DNA from: Cohnella cholangitidis
GTDB taxonomy: Bacteria > Bacillota > Bacilli > Paenibacillales > Paenibacillaceae
Length of the DNA: 64,000 bases
Direction: 5' to 3'
Assembly (NCBI RefSeq): GCF_014107495.1
Contig: NZ_CP041969.1
Coordinates: forward strand, 3,521,501 to 3,585,500
A model generated the notes under the pieces. It saw nothing but the letters and a program-made list of their open reading frames with translations, did no database searches and had not been told where the DNA came from. This document shows positions 40,701 through 49,153 of the stretch, in pieces (position 1 is the first letter of the stretch; each line of letters opens with the position of its first letter). The position numbers and the translations under genes are program-made.

Positions 40701-40833
40701 AATGACTAACGTGAGAAGACGCGTATTGGCGATCCCGGGCGCTAGCATTGCCATCGACTCGGCACTGGAGCGGGGGACGAAGGTTACCCTATTCCTGCCT
40801 AAGGAAACCGATGCAAATAAAACCGCTGGTTGA
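37723..40833 (+). CDS. Hybrid sensor kinase with HisKA core, receiver and LytS-type second kinase core
   Basis: 1036 residues. Layout: membrane helix (~14-33); extracytoplasmic beta-rich domain (~35-210) resembling the glycoside-hydrolase-type sugar-binding/7TMR-DISM extracellular fold (LDGEWEFYRDRL, YRLTVKLKG, LYVNGELLGSEG); seven-helix 7TMR-DISM-like membrane region (~213-420); HisKA with His454 (TSHELKTPLHG) and HATPase (G-boxes DTGVGIPEES, GMGLGLYISRQL); receiver domain with Asp751 (VILDVMMPEMSG); then a His_kinase/LytS-type domain with His842 (QIKPHFLYN) and a second HATPase (DDGVGMADDM, GAGIGMTNVRRR). Two complete catalytic cores in one chain is unusual. It likely senses an envelope or carbohydrate signal. 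26 bases before its response regulator. Confidence 0.88.
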   Translation: MRSWRSGAGTFNRIVGITFIPLVAIAVLFGIYTYTMPDRSAPIAVQGVLDLSEWEFGTHGKPLVNLDGEWEFYRDRLLTPEDIRAGIADQPLYADIPNAWSGGKSFDEAGAADSGTYRLTVKLKGAKENYGIKIMNILTSHKLYVNGELLGSEGNPATSAKDYEPGNTPYTSYFRVDGNEMEVVILVADHTYPMGGGVDDIQFGLQEDMILSAHVIFGTELSGIFILLLFGGYHLSIYAMRRQDKAYLYSGLYFLSMLVLLAMTGDKMLLQLCPWIPFDVAYKLYDIGGFSNIVILGFFLHHLDGKLLRRKLLYWLVAPIGIYLLIVIVMPYTFYRAVGNIPWNYTLLVVLIYFCCIARLYVKRDGDSLNRKEIALLCGMMLAIFSILLLGLFYSLGWVETDVGRRAAMIAIIAFVNTLLALRLAHATEQTEKLTEKLILRDQLKDEFLANTSHELKTPLHGIQNIASYLLEGKAGQLTDKQRSELSLIQDTSTKLSTLVNDLVDVVQMKHGDLRLQQSVLDVRVIAQTVFQVLEFELAGKDVRLSNLIAPSTLVKADENRVRQVLYNLIHNAIKHTETGKIEISAKEEGDRYSISVEDTGVGIPEESHEAIFGYFEQAERSLPQDGYTGMGLGLYISRQLVERMGGSIAVERSIPGQGTRITFALPAVKAEGQAWAEEWAHSEVAVTRANLDIVDERYEHTVLIVDDEASNIHILLNLLGESHNVITAFSAKEALRKLKGHPRIDLVILDVMMPEMSGIDLCRIVRETHSIIDLPILFATVKNALHDIELCFRAGGNDFIAKPFDPKTLTARVRTLLSMKTSMDQALKNEMAFLQAQIKPHFLYNAISSIISFCYTDGEKAAYLLSMLSRYLRIVFERDHHTTSVPLSMELELIQAYVEIEKARFGERFEFKLHADHGLENLRIPSLSIQPFVENAIRHGLFEKEGPGTVALSIADGNGYLRFDIEDDGVGMADDMVYQLSAGDRPEGAGIGMTNVRRRVLAIPGASIAIDSALERGTKVTLFLPKETDANKTAG

Positions 40834-40859
40834 AAGCGGCATAGGAAAGGGAGGTCGTC

Positions 40860-41981
40860 ATGCGAGTCATCATCGTGGAAGACGAGAAGCCCATATTGGA
40901 TTTAATGGAAAGGTTAGTCGGCAAACATCCGCTGCTGACAGTCGTAGGGGCGTTCACGAGCGCGGCCGCGGCTTTGGAAGCGTATGAAGAGCTCGCGCCG
41001 GATGCCGCTTTCCTCGATGTCGAGATGCCGAAAATGGGCGGCATAGAGCTTGCGGACAAATTGAAGTCGAAAGACGAGCGTTTGCAAATCGTGTTCACGA
41101 CGGCATACCCCGAGTACGCATTGGAGGCTTTCCGGGTAAACGCGGTCGATTACGTGTTGAAACCGGTCACGCCGGACGCGATCGAAAGGGTTGCGGCCCG
41201 GTTAAGCAAGAATTATGCACTAACATCCGTCCTGCGTCCGGTTGTTGAAGAAGGCGAGCCTCCCGTTCGCTGTTTGGGCACGTTCGAGACGAGACTGCCG
41301 GACGGGAGCTTGATGAACTGGCCCACGCGGAAGACGGAAGAGCTCTTCGCTTATTTGTTGGCCTATCCGAATCGGCTTGCGGGCAAATGGCATCTCGCCG
41401 ACCTCCTCTGGCCGGAGCTGGACGAAGAGCGGGCGCTTCATAACGTGCATAATACGGTCTATCGTTTGAAGAAGGCGCTGAGGGAAGCGGGGTTCTCGGT
41501 TGAACTGGCGCACGCCGGCGAAGGATATGATCTGCGGACGCCTCCGATTTTCTCGGATTTGGAGCGCTTTCGCGACTTCATGAAGGGTACGAGTTTGATA
41601 AACGAGCGGAATGCGGTTACGGGCAAAAAGCTGCTCGCGTCTAGTAGAGGCGCGTTGTTCGGCAATAAAGATTACGTGTGGAGCGCGGGGCTTGAAGCCG
41701 AAGTTCGCCTACAGATGGTTTCGCTAACGCGAATGCTGACGGTATACTTTCTCGGTATCGGGGATGAAACGTCAACGAAGGAAACGCTATGCGCGTATTT
41801 GGCGTATGCGCCGCTGGACGAGGAGATGAACGCGGAGCTTCTCCGTTTGTATTCGAAGGGCGGTGAGCTGGGGTTGTTTCGGAGCCATTACGAGAAATAT
41901 GCCAGATTGTTGTCGGAAGAGCTCGGTCTCGGGCCATCGGAGCAGCTTCGGGAAATGGCCGCTGGATTATCTGCTATCTAA
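40860..41981 (+). CDS. Response regulator with SARP-like output (REC - winged helix - BTAD)
   Basis: 373 residues. Receiver domain (1-~120) with acidic pocket VEDEKP and phospho-acceptor Asp53 (FLDVEMPKMGG), and the LKPVTP lysine. An OmpR-type winged helix of the SARP subtype spans ~140-215 (WPTRKTEELFAYLLAYPN, LADLLWPELDEERALHNV, HNTVYRLKKALREAGF). A bacterial transcriptional activator (BTAD) domain covers ~230-370. Partner of the preceding kinase. SARP-type winged helices bind heptameric direct repeats with 11-bp period, exactly what is seen upstream of this operon and of both SLH genes. I infer that it activates all three promoters. GGGAGG ribosome site. Confidence 0.88.
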   Translation: MRVIIVEDEKPILDLMERLVGKHPLLTVVGAFTSAAAALEAYEELAPDAAFLDVEMPKMGGIELADKLKSKDERLQIVFTTAYPEYALEAFRVNAVDYVLKPVTPDAIERVAARLSKNYALTSVLRPVVEEGEPPVRCLGTFETRLPDGSLMNWPTRKTEELFAYLLAYPNRLAGKWHLADLLWPELDEERALHNVHNTVYRLKKALREAGFSVELAHAGEGYDLRTPPIFSDLERFRDFMKGTSLINERNAVTGKKLLASSRGALFGNKDYVWSAGLEAEVRLQMVSLTRMLTVYFLGIGDETSTKETLCAYLAYAPLDEEMNAELLRLYSKGGELGLFRSHYEKYARLLSEELGLGPSEQLREMAAGLSAI

Positions 41982-42028
41982 AGGTGTTCAATTGCAAAAA
42001 AAGGACTGACGTCCCTCCGTTATTTATT

Positions 42029-42057
42029 ACCCCTGTGTCTAATGACGCGGGGGTTTT
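42029..42057 (+). terminator. Terminator after the response regulator
   Basis: 11-bp stem (42029-42039 with 42044-42054, two G-U pairs), TAAT loop, TTTT tail. Confidence 0.8.
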
Positions 42058-42073
42058 CGCATTTTCGGGGGTC

Positions 42074-42107
42074 TTGTGAGAATTTTGGGAGAGTCGCTTG
42101 CTAGTAT
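42074..42107 (+). promoter_or_regulatory. SARP-type direct repeat and -10 upstream of the first SLH gene
   Basis: TTGTGAG (42074-42080), 4 bases, TTGGGAG (42085-42091), 10 bases, TAGTAT (42102-42107). Same geometry as at 37656 and 53084. Confidence 0.65.
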
Positions 42108-42169
42108 TTGTCGTAACGCAGGGTTTCGTATCATTCGTATCATTTTTGAATGGGGAAAGAGGTAAAAAG

Positions 42170-45100
42170 ATGTTGGGGAAAAAAGCGATTCAAAGTGTAA
42201 ATAACAGGTTGTTAGCGCTGATTCTTATCGCGGCATTGGCTGCGGGGGTTATCGTTCCTGCGGGCGGAAAAGTTAGCGCAGCGGCTTCGGGAACGGAAGC
42301 GGTCAGTACGACTTCATCCGAAGGGAGCTCGGTCAGACAATTCAATCATTTGGAGCTTAAGGCGACCATGGACGCGAGCCAAACTATTCTGCCCGACGGG
42401 GCGCCGCATATCGCGAATGCAAAGATCTACAACGATTGGATCGAATTCGGGTTCACCGAGGAACTGGTTACGGATCCCTATTTTCATTTCCAGAACGGTC
42501 ATTTCATCGTTACGGTGAACGGAGAGCCCGCCGAGACCCTGCTCGTCGCGCCGACCCAGACGAATGATCGGGTGCTGATCCAACTTAAAAACCGGGTCAT
42601 GAACACGGATGTCGTAACAATCAGGTTCGATCCCGGATCAGGCACTCCGGTGAAGAATCAAGCGGGCTATCCGCTGGGAACGGAAGAGATTATTGTAACC
42701 AATACTTCCTCGGGCTTATTCCAAGTTCCTCCCGAAGCAAGATGGCCGAATAAAACGGGTTACGACTTGAAAGCCGGAGATCCTATCGTTACCTTTACGC
42801 CTTCTCGGAGCGGAACGAATAATATCAAGATTGCTTTCCCGAATGAGCCGGGAAATGAGACTATCCTATCTAACGGCAACATCGCAAAGACCGATTTCAA
42901 GATTAGGGGCGGTTCGGCATCCATGCAACCGCGGGCGGTCGTGCTCTATTCCGACAATATACAATTGTATCTGCCTTTCGGCGAGACGTTAACTGGCGGC
43001 GTATCCTATACGCTGGAAATGTCCGAAACGGCAGGTGGCAATGAAATCAGGCTTCCTTCGATCGAGACGATGGCTAGTACGGCCTACTTGGCGGCGCGAT
43101 TAGACGACGAAGTGTATGATGAATATACGTTTTCGAACTTAGCGTTCTCCGCAAACGTACCTCCGGTCGTCAAAAGAGACTTGTCCGTTATTCTTGAAGA
43201 AGGAGGCGACGGCGTTTCCTATTCGGCTGGAGACTTGGCGACGGATCTTGATGGGGATGAACTGGCTCTTAGCGGCGCGGCTTCAAGCGATAACGGCGTG
43301 GCGGAGGCCGTTATCGACGCTGACGGCTTGTTGCGGATTGATCCCGGCAGTCCCGGAAACACAAACGTATCCGTAGAGGTTGAGGACGAGGATAGTCATC
43401 GAATAACGGCGACGATTGCCGTTACCGTTACGCGACCGAAGACTCCGGCACTCTTGTCGGAAGATATTCAAATTAAGAATAATTCGAGCGGCGCAGACGT
43501 AGTCACCGTTCAAGCGGTTCCGCCGCTAGCGGTCGTTAAGGTTTATGACGCGCCAACCGGCGGCAACTTGATCGGGACGGCAACGCAAGGTGCCGCGACA
43601 GGCGATCTTAACGTAAGCATAGCTGCGGGAATTCCGGTCACTAAGATATACGTGACGGTTCAGAATATAGCGGGTAATCTGCTGGAGAGCGTTAGAACGG
43701 AAGCGATTGTACCTGCGATCGTGGACAAGAGCCTTTTGGAATTTTGGATCGATCGCGCTCAGGAAAAAGCGGATAATGCCGTCGAGGGCGAGTTGATCGG
43801 GCTGTATGAAGAGGGCTCGATAGCCGAACTGCAAATCGCGATCGACGCCGCGGTAGCCGTACGGGATGACCCCGATGCGACTCAAGACCAGGTGGACCCG
43901 TTAATCTCCATGATGATTGATGCGGTGAATGCGTTCGATAGCCGGAAGAACGTAGCGGATATAAGTGTGCTTACCGCTAAGATCGACGAGGCGAGGATGA
44001 AATATTTTACGTCTACGGAAGGTGATCTGATCGGGCAGTACGAAGCTGGAGCGAAGGCTAATCTGATGGCCGCTGCATTTTCCGCTTTCCAGATTAGCAT
44101 CAAGGAAAACGTAACGCAGGAAGAAGTCGACGAGGCGACCGTTGCTATGACAGCGGCGATAGCCGAGTTTGATGGCAAGAAAATAGGCGCGGCGTTGTTG
44201 GCGTTGCTCGCATCGGCTCAAGCGAAGCATGATGCGGCAACGGAAGGAACGGATAACGGACAGTATCCGGCAGGGGCGAAGGCGCTCTTGCAAACTGCCA
44301 TAGACGATGCTTGGCTAGTAGCAGACGATGCGGCGGCTACGAAGATGCAAGTAGATGCGGCAGTTGCTGTGCTGAACGAGGCGGTTACGGCTTTCGAGGC
44401 AAAGAAGATAAGCGGAGTCGTAGTCGTAAACAAATCGGTTCTTACCGATGCCATTAGTGTCGCGCAAGCCACTTATGGGGGAGCGGTAGAAGGTACGGCG
44501 AACGGTCAATATCCGATTGGGTCGAAGACCATTCTACACTCCGCGATAAGGGCGGCGACGACGGTGGTTAACGATACGGCAGCGACGCAGGTGGATGTGG
44601 ACGCGGCAGTCGTGACGCTGGACGCGGCGGTTACGGCTTTCGAAGCGAAACGGATCGTTATTCGCCCTAGCGTCGGAGGCGGCGGTGGAGGAGGGGCGTC
44701 CGCTCAGCAATCGACCGTGCAGTTAACGGTAGAAAGCGGCGGAGTCATCCTCGGCAAGCTTCCGCTGATCCGAACGACGAACGGCAACGGGCGTGCCATT
44801 GATCGGTTGGAGCTTAAGAAGGAGCAGTTAACCGAGTGGGTTGAGCGGTTGAAACCATCGGGCAAATTCAGGCTGGAGATTCCGGACGACAAGGATATCG
44901 TCGACGAATTTAATGTGACGATTCCGTTGGAAGTCGTACAGCTGTTGGTAGATAGCAACCTTGCTTTTAACTTGAAGATGAACGGCGTTGACATCCATAT
45001 CCCCGTGAAGTCCCTCAGAGGGATAAAGGAAGCCATCAAGTTGAAGATTAATCCGATCCGAGAGAAGTCCGAGCAAGACCGGATCGGCGAGCGAGCGGAT

Positions 45101-45976
45101 ACGAATTCGGTCGTCAGGGCTGCGTCCGGTCAAGGGAGCTTGAGAGGAGCGGGTACTCCGATATCGATCGAGACGAACCTGCAAAATCGCCTAGTGACTC
45201 TAACTCTACCTGGAGGAACCGAGAAGCTTAGCGAGCAACAGGAGCAAAATACGGGAATTTATGTCGAGCACGGCGATGGAACCCGAGAATTGATCCTGCC
45301 TCGCAAAGTTTCTAGCGGGTGGGAGTTCGATGTAACGAAGTTCAGTACGTTCGCCGTCGTTCGGATCGAAGGTTGGCAACAGTTCCGCGGCGCGAAGGCT
45401 AACGATTACGGGTTGCCCTATATTAAGGGTTATGCGGGAGGAATGTTCAAACCCGGAGCGGGTATTACTCGCGCGGAACTAGCCGCGATTCTAGCCAAGG
45501 TCATCCAAGGCGAAGCGACGAAGTCCGCGTTAACCTTCAAGGATATCCCCGACAAGATGTGGGCTAAGGAAGCGATCGACAAGGTGGCGAAGCTGGGGCT
45601 TATGAAAGGTTCGCCGGATGGCGGCTTTAACCCGGACAAGCTTATTACGAGAGCCGAAATGGCAATCATCGCGGCAACGATACTCGGTGACGGAACCGCG
45701 AGCGGCGAGGGTGGCTTCCGGGACGTCGCTGCCGGACATTGGGCGGAGGCGGCGATCCGTAAAGCGAGCGCTGCAGGCATTCTGACCGGCTTTAAGGACG
45801 ATACTTTCCGTCCAAGCCAAACGCTTAGCCGCGCGGAGGCCGTTGTAATGATCAATAGGCTCATCGGAATTAAGCCGAATACGGCCGGAGAACCGCTGTA
45901 CAAAGACGTTCCTGCAACGCATTGGGCGTATGGAGCGATTCAGGCGGCAGCCCGGCAGCACCCCGCTCAACCTTAA
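42170..45976 (+). CDS. SLH-anchored surface protein with four FIVAR-like repeats
   Basis: 1268 residues, secreted. Signal peptide (~1-37, ending KVSAAAS). A beta-rich N-terminal half includes a cadherin-like segment (~325-420). Four ~75-residue helical FIVAR-type repeats occupy ~520-830, each with a (T/V)EG-x-x-x-G-x-Y-x-x-G-(A/S)-K/I core (for example [18 protein letters not shown]). A glycine linker (VGGGGGGG) follows, then a pre-SLH beta domain. Three SLH domains (~1070-1245) carry TRAE-type motifs ([30 protein letters not shown]). SLH domains bind pyruvylated secondary wall polymer. ATG 42170 follows AGAGGT; the longer frame to 42098 would start inside the promoter. Adhesion or wall organisation is the inferred role. 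Confidence 0.88.
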   Translation: MLGKKAIQSVNNRLLALILIAALAAGVIVPAGGKVSAAASGTEAVSTTSSEGSSVRQFNHLELKATMDASQTILPDGAPHIANAKIYNDWIEFGFTEELVTDPYFHFQNGHFIVTVNGEPAETLLVAPTQTNDRVLIQLKNRVMNTDVVTIRFDPGSGTPVKNQAGYPLGTEEIIVTNTSSGLFQVPPEARWPNKTGYDLKAGDPIVTFTPSRSGTNNIKIAFPNEPGNETILSNGNIAKTDFKIRGGSASMQPRAVVLYSDNIQLYLPFGETLTGGVSYTLEMSETAGGNEIRLPSIETMASTAYLAARLDDEVYDEYTFSNLAFSANVPPVVKRDLSVILEEGGDGVSYSAGDLATDLDGDELALSGAASSDNGVAEAVIDADGLLRIDPGSPGNTNVSVEVEDEDSHRITATIAVTVTRPKTPALLSEDIQIKNNSSGADVVTVQAVPPLAVVKVYDAPTGGNLIGTATQGAATGDLNVSIAAGIPVTKIYVTVQNIAGNLLESVRTEAIVPAIVDKSLLEFWIDRAQEKADNAVEGELIGLYEEGSIAELQIAIDAAVAVRDDPDATQDQVDPLISMMIDAVNAFDSRKNVADISVLTAKIDEARMKYFTSTEGDLIGQYEAGAKANLMAAAFSAFQISIKENVTQEEVDEATVAMTAAIAEFDGKKIGAALLALLASAQAKHDAATEGTDNGQYPAGAKALLQTAIDDAWLVADDAAATKMQVDAAVAVLNEAVTAFEAKKISGVVVVNKSVLTDAISVAQATYGGAVEGTANGQYPIGSKTILHSAIRAATTVVNDTAATQVDVDAAVVTLDAAVTAFEAKRIVIRPSVGGGGGGGASAQQSTVQLTVESGGVILGKLPLIRTTNGNGRAIDRLELKKEQLTEWVERLKPSGKFRLEIPDDKDIVDEFNVTIPLEVVQLLVDSNLAFNLKMNGVDIHIPVKSLRGIKEAIKLKINPIREKSEQDRIGERADTNSVVRAASGQGSLRGAGTPISIETNLQNRLVTLTLPGGTEKLSEQQEQNTGIYVEHGDGTRELILPRKVSSGWEFDVTKFSTFAVVRIEGWQQFRGAKANDYGLPYIKGYAGGMFKPGAGITRAELAAILAKVIQGEATKSALTFKDIPDKMWAKEAIDKVAKLGLMKGSPDGGFNPDKLITRAEMAIIAATILGDGTASGEGGFRDVAAGHWAEAAIRKASAAGILTGFKDDTFRPSQTLSRAEAVVMINRLIGIKPNTAGEPLYKDVPATHWAYGAIQAAARQHPAQP

Positions 45977-46000
45977 CTTTAATCTGATAATTCGCTCTAC

Positions 46001-46034
46001 AGCCTCTACGTCGAAGGACGCGGGGGCTCTTTTT
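46001..46034 (+). terminator. Terminator after the first SLH gene
   Basis: 12-bp stem with one mismatch (46001-46012 with 46017-46028), GAAG loop, TTTTTT. Confidence 0.75.
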
Positions 46035-46113
46035 TGCCGATCAAGCCGTTAAATCTCCAAAATGCCATACAAAGACAGCAAAAACCCCCATCGTGTGAAC
46101 GCAATCATCAGCC

Positions 46114-46119
46114 TATAAT
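46114..46119 (+). promoter_or_regulatory. -10 element of the sugar isomerase gene
   Basis: Perfect TATAAT 46 bases before the ATG at 46166; no good -35. Confidence 0.4.
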
Positions 46120-46165
46120 AAGAAGTAGATGAGCACGATCAAACGATAAGGATGGTGGGATTCAG

Positions 46166-46930
46166 ATGAGCAAACCGCAAGTGGGCATTCAATTGTATTC
46201 CGTTCGCGATAGAAGCGAGAAGGATTTCCTGGCTACGATCAAGGAGATCGGAGAGATCGGTTACCGTAACGTAGAGTTGGCGGGCTATTATGGCCATTCG
46301 GCCAAGGAAGTGCGCCAAGCCTTGGCCGATGCCGGATTGAACGCGCCGTCCGCGCATATCGGGTTAACGGTGAACGACGCCGCGATCTGGGATAATTTGA
46401 AGAAACAAATCGAGTACAGCTTGGAGCTGGGCTTGAAACGTTTTATCGTTCCGTATTATCCGCTTGGCGACAATCCGACGTTGGATGACGTGAACAAGAT
46501 GGCGGATACGCTTGAGCAAGCGGCTCAGCGCGTTACGGAGGCGGGATTGCAATTCGGTTACCACAACCACGCGTTCGAGTTTAAGCCCGTTGAAGGCAAG
46601 CTCGTTATCGATCATCTGTTCGAGAGAATTTCTTCGGACTTGCTGTTCGCGGAATTCGATCTCGGTTGGGTCAAGGTGGCGGGTCAAGATCCGGCGGCTT
46701 ACGTGCGCAAATACGCGGGCAGATTGCCGGTTGTTCACGCTAAGGATTTCAAAGACGATGGCACCGATACGGAAATCGGACGCGGTTCCGTCGATTGGGA
46801 TTCCGCTCTGTCCGCGTGCGAAGAAGCCGGAGTCGAATATGTCATCATCGAGCAGGAGAGATACGACGTATCTTCGCTTGAGAGCGCGAAGCTGAACTAT
46901 GCTTGGTTCAAGCAGCGCGGCTGGATGTAA
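46166..46930 (+). CDS. Xylose-isomerase-like TIM-barrel sugar isomerase/epimerase
   Basis: 254 residues of the AP endonuclease 2/xylose isomerase-like barrel family. VGIQLYSVRD at the N-terminus, GYRNVELAGYYGHSA, FGYHNHAFEF (metal-ligand His), FAEFDLGWVKVAG, VVHAKDFKDD (His/Asp) and the closing IIEQERYD glutamate. Members isomerise, epimerise or dehydrate sugars and inositols; the substrate cannot be told. It stands alone with its own -10 and terminator. GGTGGGAT ribosome site is weak. Confidence 0.85.
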   Translation: MSKPQVGIQLYSVRDRSEKDFLATIKEIGEIGYRNVELAGYYGHSAKEVRQALADAGLNAPSAHIGLTVNDAAIWDNLKKQIEYSLELGLKRFIVPYYPLGDNPTLDDVNKMADTLEQAAQRVTEAGLQFGYHNHAFEFKPVEGKLVIDHLFERISSDLLFAEFDLGWVKVAGQDPAAYVRKYAGRLPVVHAKDFKDDGTDTEIGRGSVDWDSALSACEEAGVEYVIIEQERYDVSSLESAKLNYAWFKQRGWM

Positions 46931-46943
46931 AATAGAGCGAGCT

Positions 46944-46972
46944 CGAGCCCGGCGATTCGGCCGGGCTCTTTG
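46944..46972 (+). terminator. Terminator after the sugar isomerase gene
   Basis: 9-bp GC-rich stem GAGCCCGGC/GCCGGGCTC (46945-46953, 46960-46968) with 6-nt loop and TTT. Confidence 0.75.
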
Positions 46973-47059
46973 CTATTCTGGGCTAGGGTGGGGCTGGGGC
47001 TGGGGGATAACGGCATTGGCTACCGTTATTCCGGGGGCGAGGGGTTATGCGGTGGGCTT

Positions 47060-47365
47060 AGCGGCACGGTGTGCCGTTAAGTTGGTGAAATTGCCAGTGA
47101 GGTGCGATATAGCGGCACGGCGTGCCGTTAAGTTGGCGAAATTGTCGGTGGGGTGCGGAATAGCGGCACGGCGTGCCGTTAAGCTGGCGAAATTGCCGGT
47201 GAGGTGCGGAATAGCGGCACGGCGTGCCGTTAAGTTGGCGAAATTGTCGGTGGGTGCGGAATAGCGGCACGGCGTGCCGTTAAGTTGGTGAAATTGCCGG
47301 TGAGGTGCGAAATAGCGGCACGGCGTGTCGTTAAGTGGGCGAATTTGTCGGTGGGTCGTGCTGAA
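47060..47365 (+). repeat. 51-bp tandem repeat array (six copies)
   Basis: Units begin at 47060, 47111, 47162, 47213, 47263 and 47314 (periods 51, 51, 51, 50, 51). Consensus starts AGCGGCACGGCGTGCCGTTA, with arms CGGCAC/GTGCCG, followed by AAGTTGGCGAAATTGCCGG and GAGGTGCGGAAT. The last copy is diverged. Long reading frames on both strands across it are artefacts of the 51 (=3x17) period, and the 50-bp unit breaks them. Intergenic between the sugar isomerase and the acetyltransferase genes; contiguous units with no unique spacers, so not CRISPR. Confidence 0.93.
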
Positions 47366-47451
47366 AGCGGACAGGGATGCGTTTGGGCTTCTAAATTTGT
47401 TAGTATAGGGAGAGAAGATTCGCTGAGGAATAGGAAGGGGAGACATTGCGG

Positions 47452-48654
47452 ATGGTCACTGAGATTAGGCAGCTGCGAGCGGAAGATTACGAGGAAAGAA
47501 TGGCGTTATCGCAATTCGCGTTCCAATTACGCTTATCGCCCGAGGAGTTGGAGTCCAGGAGGGGGCTTTTTCGTCCGGAGCAGGATTGGGGCGCATTCGA
47601 CGAGCAGGGGGAATTGTTGTCCGCCTTGAGTATCATCCCCTTCGAAACGTGGATTCAGGGGCGGAAACTGGCGATGGGAGGCATAGCCGGAGTTGCTACT
47701 TGGCCGGACGCGAGAAGACGGGGATGCGTAAGCCAATTGCTGGTGCGCAGTCTGGAAACGATGAGAACCAACGGACAAACGATCAGCATGCTGCACCCGT
47801 TTTCTTTTCCTTTTTACCATAAATACGGTTATGAAATGACTGTCGAACGCAAGAAGTATACGATCGAGACGAAAAAATTGCCCGCGCGCACGGTGACGCC
47901 GGGACAAGTGAAGCGTATGCCTAAACCCGATATTGAAGTGCTCGACGGCATCTATTCGATATTCGCTTCGCGTTACAGCGGGACGATAATCCGGACGCGG
48001 GACTGGTGGGAGAACAAAATATTGTCTAAAAACGGTACGGTCGCCGTCTATTACAATGAGAGCAACGTTCCCGAGGGTTACGTGTTCTATCAGATCGCGG
48101 ACAGGATCATGACGATCCATGATTGGGTGAGCGCGAACGAGGTTTCGCGCCGGGCTTTGTGGACCTATGTCGGAAACCACGACTCGATGATCAATGAAGT
48201 GACGATGATCGCGCCCGCCGATGACCCGTTGCCGTTCCTGTTGCCCGAGCCTCGAATCAAGCAGGAGCTTCTCCCGTATTTTATGTCCCGCATCGTAGAC
48301 GCCGAGGCTTTTGCAGGGTTGTATCCATGGGCCCATGGGGTGGATGGGGAAGCCGTCACGCTCGTCTTGTCGGATGAGCACGCGCCATGGAACAACGGAG
48401 CGTTCCGGCTCTCGTGGAGCGCGGAAGGTCAGGGGCGATTGGAAAGATTGAACGGCCAATCCGAATCCGCGGCAAGGGAGCCCGCCAGCGGCGCGGTTTT
48501 ATGCGATATCCAAGCGTTAACGGCCATGCTCGCCGGCAATCGGAGCCCGTTGCTGCTGGAAGAAGTCGGGCGCATTAGCGGCTCTCGAACAAACTTGGAG
48601 CTGCTGGCTTCCCGGATTCCGCAAAGAACGACGCATCTGATGGACTTTTTCTAA
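47452..48654 (+). CDS. Eis-type GNAT N-acetyltransferase
   Basis: 400 residues in the three-part Eis layout. N-terminal GNAT domain (~1-150) has acetyl-CoA-binding segment ATWPDARRRGCVSQLLVRSL and LHPFSFPFYHKYGYE. A second GNAT-like middle domain spans ~165-285. A SCP2-like C-terminal domain ends at the terminal carboxylate (LMDFF). Eis relatives acetylate aminoglycosides, lysines or polyamines; the substrate here is unknown. I chose ATG 47452 (GGGGAG nine bases upstream); a TTG at 47446 is possible. It directly follows the 51-bp repeats. Confidence 0.85.
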   Translation: MVTEIRQLRAEDYEERMALSQFAFQLRLSPEELESRRGLFRPEQDWGAFDEQGELLSALSIIPFETWIQGRKLAMGGIAGVATWPDARRRGCVSQLLVRSLETMRTNGQTISMLHPFSFPFYHKYGYEMTVERKKYTIETKKLPARTVTPGQVKRMPKPDIEVLDGIYSIFASRYSGTIIRTRDWWENKILSKNGTVAVYYNESNVPEGYVFYQIADRIMTIHDWVSANEVSRRALWTYVGNHDSMINEVTMIAPADDPLPFLLPEPRIKQELLPYFMSRIVDAEAFAGLYPWAHGVDGEAVTLVLSDEHAPWNNGAFRLSWSAEGQGRLERLNGQSESAAREPASGAVLCDIQALTAMLAGNRSPLLLEEVGRISGSRTNLELLASRIPQRTTHLMDFF

Positions 48655-48715
48655 AGGGCAGGCGGGATCGCCTCAAAAATAAATATCATTTATCATTAAC
48701 TGGGATAAGGGAAGG

Positions 48716-48745
48716 TTGTCAACTAACCGGGCGGTATGATAAAAT
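48716..48745 (+). promoter_or_regulatory. Likely promoter of secG
   Basis: TTGTCA (48716-48721), 18-base spacer, TAAAAT (48740-48745). Confidence 0.5.
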
Positions 48746-48786
48746 AAAAATACTGTTTTTGTAACGGGATCTGGGAGGTGTAAGCG

Positions 48787-49023
48787 ATGGACGTCGTTCT
48801 TAAAATAATTTTGGTTATTTTCTCGCTGGGACTTATTGCAGTCGTACTGCTTCAGAAGGGTAAGAGCGCAGGCTTGTCGGGTGCAATCTCCGGTGGAGCC
48901 GAGCACTTGTTCGGTAAGCAGAAGGCCCGCGGAATCGACCTGTTCTTGCAGCGTCTGACCATTGGGTTGGCTGTCGGTTTCTTCATCCTTTCTTTGGTGG
49001 TTGCGTATTTCGTGAAAAACTAA
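48787..49023 (+). CDS. secG: Preprotein translocase subunit SecG
   Basis: 78 residues, two membrane helices (~4-22 and ~54-74) flanking the conserved cytoplasmic loop [20 protein letters not shown] (~21-40) and [18 protein letters not shown]. Auxiliary subunit of the SecYEG channel. GGGAGGTG ribosome site. In the conserved secG-rnr-smpB-ssrA order. Confidence 0.95.
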   Translation: MDVVLKIILVIFSLGLIAVVLLQKGKSAGLSGAISGGAEHLFGKQKARGIDLFLQRLTIGLAVGFFILSLVVAYFVKN

Positions 49024-49035
49024 CGAGATGAGACG

Positions 49036-49067
49036 AGGCAGGAAGCGCGAGCTTCCTGCCTTTTTTT
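49036..49067 (+). terminator. Terminator after secG
   Basis: Perfect 11-bp stem AGGCAGGAAGC/GCTTCCTGCCT, GCGA tetraloop, seven Ts. Very strong. Confidence 0.92.
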
Positions 49068-49153
49068 GTATGATCGCGCATGAGGCGAATAGGGGTTATC
49101 CGGTTGCCGAGGACGCAAAGTGTGTATACTATACATAGGACGAGGTGATACGG

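Noticed and set aside
45890..45976. Truncation of the first SLH protein
   Set aside because: Three SLH domains are complete; a short [15 protein letters not shown] tail after the third is usual for such proteins.
47060..47365. Possible CRISPR array
   Set aside because: Units are contiguous and near identical throughout, with no unique spacers and no cas genes.
46899..47446. Repetitive open frames on both strands with 17-residue periodicity
   Set aside because: They arise from the 51-bp repeat; one 50-bp unit breaks the frame and neither strand has a ribosome site or terminator arrangement.
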